Translations under genes and position numbers: made by a program
Part shown: positions 37,559 to 48,271 of the stretch, in pieces
How the letters are laid out: each line of letters starts with the position of its first letter
Numbering within the stretch: position 1 is the stretch's first letter
Notes under the pieces: generated by a model
Database searches by the model: none
Seen by the model: the letters and a program-made list of their open reading frames with translations, nothing else
Told to the model about the DNA's origin: nothing
Source: Ceratodon purpureus
Lineage: Eukaryota; Streptophyta; Bryopsida; Pseudoditrichales; Ditrichaceae
Length of the DNA stretch: 64,000 nt
Assembly (NCBI GenBank): GCA_014871385.1
Contig: CM026421.1
Coordinates: forward strand, 22,310,865-22,374,864
Direction: 5' to 3'

Positions 37559-39087
37559 TCACACCAATTCTTCGTCGGAAATTGAAAGTACCTCTACAGT
37601 TTCCAACTGCACATCACAAACAGCAATGGTCATGACTTTGCGATAGTCCGGATCATGTATGTAGATTCCAAGAATAGTCCACTCCTTCACTCTTTTGACG
37701 TGGTCGAAAATAACCCACTCATTCTCTAAATCCCTGTCTGGCTGCATCCTCTTAACAAGGTCAATTCCGCTGTCAACCCCACATGTGAACATCTTGAAGA
37801 GGTAGACCAAGTCACTTCCTTGCCATTAGAAAACGTTGTCACAAATGTAGTCATAGGTGGAAAACTTCTTCAACTTCAAAATGTTGTCAATATATCTGAC
37901 TTGACGACAGAACATCCTCGCCTCAGCTATTATATTTGAATCAGGATTTCATCACAAATTAAATCTAAGGCTTCTCTACACTCTCCTGCAGCATCACGAT
38001 GATTGTGGAAGCCAAAATAAACATCTGCTCTAGAGATAGCAGGGTTTTTGGAAACTATGTAATACATTTTGCAAGAATACAACTTCAAAGAGGACGGAGC
38101 AGTCTTGCAAAAACGGCAAACAAGTGATCACTTCTTTGAAATTTTTATGTAAGGCCTAGAATAAGAACCTCAGGAGTAGATCCTTCTCAATAAAAATCGT
38201 TGTAATCTCCAGTCCGTTCAATCTGAGGGAAATTGTTATTTAAACACCGAAAATATTTGAGACACTTCACATACTTGAATGACAGCTAGAATTTAGGATT
38301 TGGTATATTTGTCGTCGTTGTTTTAGTCCAAGCATGACCGTCATTTCTACAATCCATTCCATCCAACAATCCAGCTCCTCCTTCTTTAACTGCAGGTAAC
38401 TTTAGTAATTCAAATATAACATTCCCATCGAACTTGACTAGAAGATACTTCATCTTACGATGTGAAAATAAAAAGAGATTGGCAGACTTTAATCACTCTT
38501 TGACATCCGTTAATTCCTCCTTTGACAAAGATAGAACTTCAAATTCAGAATCTTCATTGTCAGAACTTAGAATTTTTCACACTACGCAGTCTATTTTTAA
38601 GTTGAGTGCGTTCATTACGGTTTAGACATGACATTGAACGAGGAGTGAAAGTGGACGATTGTGACATATTTAGCGGCTGATGTCCACCAATTATGGTATA
38701 TGTTCCCGCAAAGATCCTATAGCTAGTCTTGTCGTTGACCAAATGAGGCCTCTGATGCACAGTTCATACCACAGTTCCAGCACTATCGAACTCTTCCTTC
38801 TCAACAATCAAGGATGGCTCTTGCAATTGAAACCTAAGACACAATATTCTCTCATCAACAACAACAAATTCATTGTCTTCAACATAAAATACAAGGGAAA
38901 AGACGAGATAAGAGACGGATATTTGGTATGATGGAATTTGAAGATGGTCCTCAAAATTATGTAGTCCTTGTATACATTTGTGTACATTTATACAGGTCTC
39001 GAAATACTTCATGCATAGTCGAAGCCTTACGAAGTAAAGCTTTATATAGTCTTCTTGGCACGAGGTGAGATTGTTCATTGAACACAC
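37559..39087 (-). pseudogene. decayed transposase-like gene
   Basis: Minus-strand pieces in several frames read NPAISRADVYFGFHNHRDAAGECREALDLI, then GVDSGIDLVKRMQP, ENEWVIFDHVKRVKEWT and YRKVMTIAVCDVQLETVEVL. They resemble uncharacterised transposase-like proteins I associate with seed-free plants (KVMTIA-CDMQ motif). Frameshifts and stops separate the pieces. The 107-codon frame at 38764-39087 may be its N-terminal part. Confidence 0.45.
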
Positions 39088-39090
39088 TTA

Positions 39091-40573
39091 GTACAGCAAA
39101 TAAATATAATGTTCTTATTGGTTTTTATATTTTGACTATGTTGTCATGTCACATGTGTAAATGAATTTAAAACACGATATATATACATTGTTTGATTAAT
39201 CAATTAATCTTGTAATTTGATTTTTGAATTGATAATTTTTTCTATGAATTAAAAAATTATCATAAACTTATTAATTAACATTTTATAAGCCCATGAAACA
39301 TTGATAATTTTATATGTCTTTGAAATTTCTCAAACATTTAATTTATAACTAATTAAAATTAATTAAAATATATAATGCCAAAAATTGATTTATTATATTA
39401 AATAATCAATATTAATATAGTCATTATATTAATGTATAATAAATATAGAGTTTATATTAATATCATTGTTTATGGAGACCATAAGATCAATGTTTTAAAC
39501 ACCACAAGAATGAACATATATATACCTAGGCTTTATACATGTTGAAGACATTAAAAGCATACAAATCAAAAGCTAAGCATACACATGGATGAAGAGCCTT
39601 TAATGCAAAATAAGACGTCCTACAGTCCCAAAGAAAACGTAGGAGGTAAACTGGACACGTGCTCATAGCAAAGTATTGATCATTGAGATGAAAGTAGTCA
39701 GGACGATGTATAATATTGTACCACATTGAAGCTTTAGCTATTTGATCGTCTGTACCATAGTATTTGTCGTCTTCATAGTACTCGTCTACTTCGTTGGTAC
39801 TATTAATGCCTTTAAAACTTAATATATAAATATTTAATATTAGATATTAAAATATTTGTATTTCTATTATGTTTGTTTTTTTCATGGTTTATTCATATAA
39901 AATAATAAATTTACTCATAAAGATTACCAATAGTTTGACTAGGCAGTCTTATATTTTCTGATACCAAAAATAAAATGTATTTTAATTAATGAGATTTTAT
40001 GGTTCATTATCCATGTATGAACAAGATCATCATTGTATGTTGTGTAACAAAAATTCGTACATATTGACACATATTTTAATTATAAATATAAATATAAATA
40101 TATTACTTATATTACTTTATAAATATAAATATAAATATATTACTTATATTACTTATAATATATTAACTTATATTACTTTATTCCTCTCGAAAGTATTGAA
40201 AACATCTAATTTAGAACTTTATAATACATTTTAAAATTTAATGACAAAACATTTTTAGTATTCAAAATAATGTGTATTGATATGGTATATATGCTAATAT
40301 ATAATAAATGTAGATATTATATCAAATGTAATTTATAAAATATACAAAAATGTAAATATAAATCTGTAATTTATAATTTATAAATATATAATTTATTATT
40401 TATAAATCTATAAAATATATACTTGATTTATAATTTATAGTTTATAAATATAAATTTGTAATTATTATAATTTAATATTTGTGTACATTTTAAAATATAT
40501 TTTATATATAAGAATGTTATGTATTTATATATCAAAATATATTTTAAAATTAACATTTATTATATATATATAA

Positions 40574-40655
<82 letters not shown>

Positions 40656-41300
40656 TTGTATATTTTTATATATATATTTTTTATTTATAGTTATTTATGT
40701 ATTTTTAATGTACATTTCATTAATGAGTAATTTGATACTTTTATTTGAATGTATAAGTTCATAAATTTTTATATCACTTCTCTCAATTCATAATTAATGG
40801 ATTTGAATATATAAGTGTTTACAATAATGTTCAGAATTTCATTGTTAAATTCTTTATCCATGAATTGCAAAATAATAACACCACATACGTATATATGGAA
40901 TATGGGTGTATATTAAATTAGTCCATATAGCCACTAAATTTTAGATGTATATGCAAATATTTTGTGGATATATTTATTTATTCATTGGAGTATTTTACAA
41001 ATGTATTTGTATTTGTATTACAAATGTGTATAAATGTAGATGTATGGAAATATAATAATAAGATACATCTCAAATATTATATGATATAATTTCCAACTTT
41101 ATACCATTTACTAATTTAAATCTAGTGAATACTTAAGTGGAATTAATTGTATCTTTTTAGTGTGTAAATAACAAAATTTGTTTCTATTAGTATGATTTGT
41201 GTTAAATTAGTGTATAAAAAATGTTGTCTACGTCAATTAAACAAAATTTCTTTGAATAAATTAATGACTGTACAAGCTCTTTGGTAAGAACAACTTCAAT
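39091..41300. other. AT-rich desert with TA microsatellite
   Basis: Extremely AT-rich. It includes duplicated AATATAAATATATTACTTAT phrases near 40080-40160 and a (TA)n tract at about 40561-40652. No credible ORF. Confidence 0.75.
40561..40652. repeat. (TA)n microsatellite
   Basis: Nearly pure TA dinucleotide run broken by two AAATACA interruptions. Confidence 0.95.
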
Positions 41301-41360
41301 CACTATGAATTTTGATATGGCTCTATGGTATTGAATCTTGATCTAGAAATGATTACTCAG

Positions 41361-41565
41361 ACAAATTATAGGCGAAGGTGGCATTCTGTACAGAATGGGG
41401 GGATTTCTTTTTCTCCATCCTCTCCGTTCGGTACAGACCATGTATACTCTAGCTCATTTTTTTTACAAATTATAGCCGAGGATAGTGTTCTGTACAGAAC
41501 ATGGGAATTTCATTTTCCCCACTCCCGCCCTGTTCGCTATAGACCATGTCTACCCTAACTTGTCC
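41361..41565 (+). repeat. two-copy tandem duplication, 104-bp period
   Basis: ACAAATTATAG at 41361 and 41465 starts two diverged copies, which share TTCTGTACAGAA and ACAGACCATG/ATAGACCATG landmarks in the same order. Confidence 0.88.
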
Positions 41566-41956
41566 CAAACTATCCCAGCAATGAGGACGCCTTGCCCCCT
41601 TTGGTGCCGAATGGGTACATATACTCTGATTTAAATTCAGACTACACTTTAAAAGTTTGGACCTCCTTTGTTCACATCCAGGTCTTTGCGTGCCACTATT
41701 TGTTCCAGTGATAGTTTATTTCTTGCTCTGATATATCTTGTGACTATAAACATTGGTTGGCCATGATGTAGTGGTTCGGTGCCAAATGGGTCCAAAGCTA
41801 CTGATTTGACTATATAATTTATATTCGCCTGTTACACTTACCAAGTTCATTTTTATGTCTTCTTATGCACGGTTGGCAATCATTGACAAGTGAATCAAGT
41901 CAGTACTCATGCATTTAGTTCTTTACCCTCTACATTAAAAATGCATGCATGCGCGT

Positions 41957-42002
<46 letters not shown>

Positions 42003-43315
42003 ATTAGTGCATTTAAAATCGAATATGTTTGAAACAAGAAGCCATTTTTACATGACAATTAGATCTCACATTTTAATCACACCTCTCCAAAATATTAGTT
42101 CACTGCAATGTGTTAGGCATTGACATAAATTCAGTTATGTGGGATTGATTCCAATTTCCATCGACAGTTAAGACTTAAGGCCTCAACAGAATCCCCCTAA
42201 GTTCAAAATCAAAAAAATGAATCTCTTATTCTTCTGTTCCTCGTTAGCACCTAGAAACTCTCCTATGTGCTAATCTGAACCTTTGATCTGCACCAAAATA
42301 TTTAATTACTTTAGTGACTCACAAATTAGACCACATACACTAGTGGAATCAAATACAAATAAAACTAGCACGCGAGTAGCTTAAATGTTATAAATAATAC
42401 TGCAACTTAATGGTATCATAGAAGACAATATAGGAAATTACAACTACTCGTTGGTGAGAGATATTTTCTATATTTCACGACGTTCTTAGACGTCGATTTA
42501 TAAAATAACAACTTCACTTCAACTTTAGATATTGAAAGGGTTTCTACCATGTTGTGTCGCATTTCAATATTTGAAAAGGTTTCATGAAATGCTATCAAGA
42601 AAGAAACTAAAATATCTCAATTAGATGGTTTCATGTATTTACTAGTGATTGGAGACGGCTCATCTAGTTTTTTTTTTGTTTTTTTTACTTGTTCTTTCTC
42701 TTAGAAAAGTTGACACCTCCAATGTCTGAGCTTAGATGTTTGCGCTACTTCTTGGGCTGTTGACCTTCAGCTGCTTGCGTTGAAACATTATGTTCTGTCC
42801 ATACAAACATTCAAACCACTTGAAAATAAATCAGATGCAGTAAGGAGCAGTGGATGGCTCACCGCTCATCACTCGTGTCCTAGCATTCCCCCACATGACA
42901 GTAAGTTCATTTCCAAAGTGTGTCAATTATCAGTGGAGAATCGAGATGGATCATGCGCTTCCCTACTTTGAAGAAAATAAGGACACATTGAGGACGATGT
43001 ATTTTTGGATGCACCCGTATGATGCAGGTCTTCTCCTTCCCTTTCCAACCAAATTCCCCATAGCTCGTCCGCTGTTTCTTTTTTGTAGCCCTCTTATGTT
43101 GTCCATGAATTGCCAGCTTCCTGACCTTCGCAAATAATGTCATAACTACATTCCGTTCTTAGCATTCAGATGGTTGAAGTGACCAACTTGGACATAGAGT
43201 CACAGTAATGGATGTTCAGGTTCAAATTCTCTTGCAATAGAAGTTACTAGACCAAACTGCATCCTGAAATATTGGTTAGATTGTTCCAAGTTAGGGTCAC
43301 CATTTTAGTGTCTGC
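41566..43315. other. intergenic, no gene recognised
   Basis: It contains the T homopolymer at 41958. No protein family was recognised in either strand. Confidence 0.5.
41958..42000 (+). repeat. 43-nt T homopolymer
   Basis: An uninterrupted run of 43 T. On the minus strand it is a poly(A), which could mark the 3' end of an unidentified retroposon, or simply be slippage. Its length could also be an assembly estimate. Confidence 0.9.
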
Positions 43316-43318
43316 ATT

Positions 43319-43350
43319 CACTACTAGAATATGGGGGTCGTAGCAACGTC
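43319..43350 (+). repeat. CACTA left terminal inverted repeat
   Basis: 32 bp, starts CACTACTAGAATATGG, perfect complement of 58397-58428. Confidence 0.97.
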
Positions 43351-43432
43351 AGTGAAGCAACGTTTGCAGTTTGAAGCAACGTCACTGGGCATATTATCCC
43401 TCTTTGCTGTAGGCATTGATTTTAGCAACGTC
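43342..43432 (+). promoter_or_regulatory. left subterminal AGCAACGT repeats
   Basis: Four direct copies of AGCAACGT(C/T) at 43342, 43356, 43375 and 43424, the first inside the terminal repeat. In En/Spm elements short subterminal repeats are the binding sites of the TnpA protein; the same role is inferred here. Confidence 0.8.
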
Positions 43433-43474
43433 TCTGCGTTCGACTGAGGTTCCCAATGACAGGCACGTTCTCTT

Positions 43475-43910
43475 GTGCAATTTGCTGCTAACCCTCGAGC
43501 ATTAACGGAATTATGGAACGAGATTTGGAAACTAGTAATGAAAATCTGTGGACAGAAGCGGTTTCGGATGTCTTTCACTCTGAATTCCATTACAGGCACA
43601 ACAATAAATCACGTAAACGTAAGTACCCCTCATAGTGCTCCTTTTCACACGCATTTCTTCTATGCCGCAGTTTTGCAGAGGTCGACATGAGGATTGGGGT
43701 TTCCCCGCATCAGTACATCACAAATTACACAGGTGTATACCCGGCCCGGTCATTGTTTAGAACTGACGCTCGATTTTCCGGTGCTACATGCGACTATCAC
43801 CAGATTTCATCACTCCATGACCAGGAAGTCCGGCTTGCATTTGTCTAACTCTTCCATGTTGGGCATGAAAGAGTACAATTTTCTGAGTGTAATTCGTTGC
43901 TAAAGTCTTC
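43475..43910 (+). other. exon-like ORFs near the CACTA left end
   Basis: Plus strand: LTELWNEIWKLVMKICGQKR...TGTTINHVN ends at a GTAAGT donor (~43619). After a TTTTGCAG acceptor (~43678) a second frame (43694-43903) is open. The first piece looks protein-like. The family is not recognised, and the reverse strand is also open here. It could be a captured host exon or a transposon 5' leader. Confidence 0.3.
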
Positions 43911-44044
43911 TGAGTCTCCTTATTTGTTACTGAGTCAGACTTTAAGAAGTCACATGAGTTTGTAGGTCAAAATACAAACAATAACGCCTACAGTAACACT
44001 ACCTACGTCGTAACTGACAAGGTAGCTAAATCGTGTGTCGACAT

Positions 44045-44569
44045 TCAGTCGGCTAGTTTCTGAAGACGGGGGCGAACATTTCTATAAGGTGAGGGTTGCT
44101 GGAGTGCATAGTAGACGTACAGAAACCCTAAGGGGCAGCGTTTTCCATCCTCGCCCTTCTGTTCCTCAATCTTCACCCAGTTCTTGAGAAATTCGGCGCC
44201 ATGTTTTGAAGAACAGCAGAATCGGCGAAAGATGTCGATGGACATACTGAAATCCGGCATGTCGTCGAATGGGAGGTCGCCGAGCCAGTTCATAAGAACG
44301 TGTTGAAACTCCCACTCTCTGGCATCCTCCATTGCAGAATACGGCACTTGATGGCTTCGTTGGACGGTTGAGGCAAGGTGCGGCAGACAGACATGGGCAC
44401 TTCGAAGGTCACAACGAAGAATGACGGCATTATCTGAATAGGAGGAAGATAGATTCTCTGTCTTATCACGGCTGCATTGGGTACCGCTGTTGAAGACTGA
44501 TTGGCACTTCGGATTTTTTCCATGCCAGGATCTAGAATTCTTATCTGATGTCCGAGGTTGACAACCCAC
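44045..44569 (-). CDS. unrecognised 174-aa ORF inside the CACTA element
   Basis: Open from MGCQPRTSDKNSR to RPRLQKLAD. The first part is Ser/Arg-rich. Residues ~80-174 have globular composition, with motifs such as EWEFQHVLMNWLGDLPFDD, IDIFRRFCCSS and FLKNWVKIEEQKG. I do not recognise the family. It is not part of the usual En/Spm protein set, so it may be an accessory gene or a captured host fragment. The N-terminal half may be an intron, because AG acceptor-like sites precede the globular part. Confidence 0.4.
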   Translation of the reverse strand: MGCQPRTSDKNSRSWHGKNPKCQSVFNSGTQCSRDKTENLSSSYSDNAVILRCDLRSAHVCLPHLASTVQRSHQVPYSAMEDAREWEFQHVLMNWLGDLPFDDMPDFSMSIDIFRRFCCSSKHGAEFLKNWVKIEEQKGEDGKRCPLGFLYVYYALQQPSPYRNVRPRLQKLAD

Positions 44570-45239
44570 TGCATCAAAAATAGATAATGACTAAGCCGGA
44601 ACCCCGATGTTTACTGATGCTTACGGAGAGCATATGATAAACGATGACGCTGCCGTCAACGAAGATTACTCAAGACTTACTACTGCAAATTCACCACAAT
44701 AATTAAATTCGTATCCGGGACAATTTGTACCCAGCACTGTCCAATTCTTTGAAACTAATTCCTAATGTTCTGTATGTACATTACGGATGGGAAGAGAGAA
44801 TGTGATTTAAGTTTACATTTCCAATGGCACAAAAAAGTAGTTTTCCTTTCAATATTTTGAATCCCATTTTAAGTTATTCACTTGGATTTCACTTGAATTG
44901 TAAAGTGCGTAATCCCATTTGATTCATTCAAATTAATAGTCTTTGGTGCCCTATCTGCAAGTTCTTACAATTCTAGATTAGATAAAAATTGCATCAATAT
45001 AATGAAAAAGCCAATTTCGGAGTGCTTATCTTTGTCCGGAAAGTGTTTATCATTCATGATGTAAACCGCAGTGCCCCATAGACATTTATTATTTCCACAT
45101 ATACCACCATACGGTAATGGTCTTTTAAGATTAATGCTCTTGATCTTGATCACCTAACTCCTTTAAGAATTCTAGATCATTTTCTTCAAATTAACTACAT
45201 TTTCTTCTCCATTCTATCTATTTATCTGTCTATCCTCTC

Positions 45240-46890
45240 ATTTTTTTTTCTTTCACCTCCCCTTATTTCTATTTATATATTTAAATTCATCTTCACTCTG
45301 ATCTTTTTTTTTTGGGAGGTTTCCCATTCCTCCCCATTCCCCATTCCCCATTCCCCCAAACCCATTCTTATTCTTATTTCTTGAACCACCTCCCCTTATT
45401 TCTACTTTAATCTTTAAATTCATCTTCATTTTTATTTTTTATTTTTTTTGGATTTCCCATTATTCCCCGTTCCCCATTCCCCTAAACCCATTCTTATTTT
45501 TATTTCTTCTACCTCCCCTTATTTCTATTTGTATCTTTAATTTCATTTTCAAATTTTTTTTATTTTTTTATTTTTTTTTGGTTTCCCATTCTTCCCCATT
45601 CCCCATTCCCCCAAACCCATTCTTATTTTTATTTCTTTCACCTCCCCTTATTTCTATTTTTATCTTTAAATTCATCTTCATTCTGTTTTTTTTTTTTTGG
45701 GGGGTTTCCCATTCCTCCCCATTCCCCATTCCCCATTCCCCCAAACCCATTCTTATTTTTATTTCTTGAACCACCTCCCCTTATTTCTATTTTAATCTTT
45801 AAATTCATCTTCATTTTCATCTTTTTTTTTGTTGGGGTTTCCCATTCTTCCCCATTCCCCATTCCCCATTCCTCCAATCCCATTCTTCTTTTTATTTCTT
45901 CTACCTCCCCTTATTTCTATTTGTATCTTTAAATTTTTATTTTTTTTTTTATTTATTTTTTTTTTTTTTTTGGGTTCCCCATTCTTCCCCATTCCCCATT
46001 CTCCATTCCCCCAAACCCATTCTTATTTTTATTTCTTGAACCACCTCCCCTTATTTCTACTTTTATCTTTAAATTCATCTTCATTTTTATTTTTTATTTT
46101 TTTTGGATTTCCCATTATTCCCCGTTCCCCATTCCCCTAAACCCAATCTTATTTTTATTTCTTCTACCTCCCCTTATTTCTATTTGTATCTTTAATTTCA
46201 TTTTCATATTTTTTTTATTTTTTTATTTTTTTTTGGTTTCCCATTCTTCCCCATTCCCCATTCCCCCAAACCCATTCTTATTTTTATTTCTTGAACCACC
46301 TCCCCTTATTTCTATTTTAATCTTTAAATTCATCTTCATTTTCATCTTTTTTTTTGTTGGGGTTTCCCATTCTTCCCCATTCCCCATTCCCCATTCCCCC
46401 AATCCCATTCTTCTTTTTATTTCTTCTACCTCGCCTTATTTCTATTTGTATCTTTTAATTTTTTTTTTTTTCTTGGGTTTCCCATTATTCCCCATTCCCC
46501 ATTCTCCATTCCCCTAACCCATTCTTATTTTTATTTCTTGAACCACCTCCCCTTATGTCTACTTTTATCTTTAAATCCATCTTCATCTTCATTTCATTTT
46601 TTATTTGGTTTCCCATTCTTCCTTGTTCCCCATTCCCCATTCCCCTAAACCCATTCTCATTTTTATTTCTTCTACCTCCCCTTATTTCTATTTGTATCTT
46701 TAAATTCATTTTTATTTTATTTTATTTTATTTTTTGGTTCCCCATTCTTCCCCATTCCCCATTCCCCATTCCCCTAAACCCATTCTTAATTTTATTTCTT
46801 ACAAAGCCCCTTATTTCTATTTTTTTCTTTTAATTCATTTTTATTTTCATCTTCATTTCCATCTTTCCTTTTTTTTTTTTCCATTTTCCC
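45240..46890 (+). repeat. pyrimidine-rich minisatellite, ~12 units of ~110-140 bp
   Basis: Each unit has CCTCCCCTTATTTCTA, then ATCTTTAAATTCATCTTCAT, a long T run, then TTTCCCATTCTTCCCCATTC with CCCATTC repeats and AAACCCATTCTTATTTTTA. Units differ in T-run length and small changes. Long ORFs in both directions (FPILPHSPFPIP-like and GMGNGEEW-like) are repeat artefacts. The array sits inside the CACTA element. Confidence 0.95.
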
Positions 46891-46990
46891 ATTCTTCCCC
46901 CTTCCCTACTCCATCTTTTTATTCTTATCTTCAACCTTTTTTTTTTAATTATTCCTTTTATTTTAAATTCTTTTTTTTCCTACATGTTTG

Positions 46991-48271
46991 AATTTCATTC
47001 TACAAGATCTTCGATTCTCAGTTATATATCTTCCATAATGATTTTTATTCTTTCAGTTTTTTCATACAAGATCTTCAATCTTCAATTCTTTATCTTAAGT
47101 TTCTAGTTTTTGGCCCTATTCTAATCTTGTATGGACCTCAAATTTTAATTATCTATGAGTCAATACTCAATGTGGGTTATTCCGTTGACATTTAGGGATC
47201 TGTTCCCCCTCGCATTTTCGAAAACTTGTTTCATCACAAAGGGACTTTAAATTTTAAGTGCTGTATTTGAAAAAATCCTTTTTAAATATTTTATTTCTCT
47301 AACCAAATGTCTATTCATGATTACTGATTTCCTGTAACTTATTTTTAATCTTGCACATATGATTTTCAATTTTCCATATTCTATTTCTTATTTTTTACTT
47401 ATGGTTTTTGATCTCGCAATTATGCCCTTTTGATTTTTCATTCATGCTCTATACTCCTTCATTTGAAGTTCGAATCTTCCATTGCTGTATTTAAATCTTT
47501 CAATTATGGTTTCTTAAATTCCAATTGGATTTTTGATCCTCCATCTCGACTTCTGATCTTTTCATTAATGATTTTCCATCTACAATTACGGACCTCCCAA
47601 TTCTTAGACGTGCTTCAAACATTTTGCAAAGAAATTTGGTAGTTCACATATACGGATTTACAATTCCACACACACTTTTGTTTATTTCTTAATTGTTGAA
47701 ATTTATTTCAGCATTCCATTCTCTCCTACTTGGTGTCCTTTCATTACAGGTTATCTTAAACTTAATTATTTCAAATTACCAGAGTTAGTTTCGTTTCCTC
47801 ACACTTCCGTCCAGTTTTAATTCTGAAATTTTTCTGGATCATAAAAAATGATGCCGGTTCTATAATCCGTTATATCTCCACCATAATATTAAGCTTCTAA
47901 GGGCATACAACTGGCTAAGGTCTTCGGCGATTTTATATTACATACGTCTTACGTGTGTAATATCATTCGGATTGTTGGGCAACAGGTTTAACGCATCGTT
48001 GTATTCATCCATTAGTTAATGGTGTAATCTGTTGAGCTAAGTTAACTATAATTTAATTCCAAAACATCTAAAACTAGTATGTTTTTAACATTCGGAACAG
48101 GTATTCACTCATTCATGTTATGACTTAGGAATTTGTTTGCGAGGAAAGTGATTGTTGAATTCACATACGCCAAAAAAATTTCGGAATCAAGAAAGGAGAA
48201 GAAGGATTGCTTCGACGCATTCAATTATCTTCAGAACAGTAACATTTGATTTCAGTGCACCGCGTTCATTT
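46991..48271. other. CACTA internal non-coding DNA
   Basis: T-rich 3' flank of the transposase gene, with loose repeats of TTTTGATC and CTTCAAT-type phrases near 47000-47600. No credible gene. Confidence 0.6.

Larger units (their letters stand above)
36110..39090. mobile_element. decayed DNA transposon (family unassigned)
   Basis: The region opens with AAGGGTCCGTTTAGACAATGG, which resembles ends of plant DNA transposons. It then holds a strong hairpin (36282-36359), a plus-strand decayed DNA-binding-like gene (36549-37545) and a minus-strand decayed transposase-like gene (37559-39087). I could not identify the right end or a target duplication, so the boundaries are approximate. Confidence 0.45.

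Noticed and set aside
45568-46833. Many 60-100 codon ORFs on both strands
   Set aside because: Translation of the minisatellite; periodic peptides with no domain.
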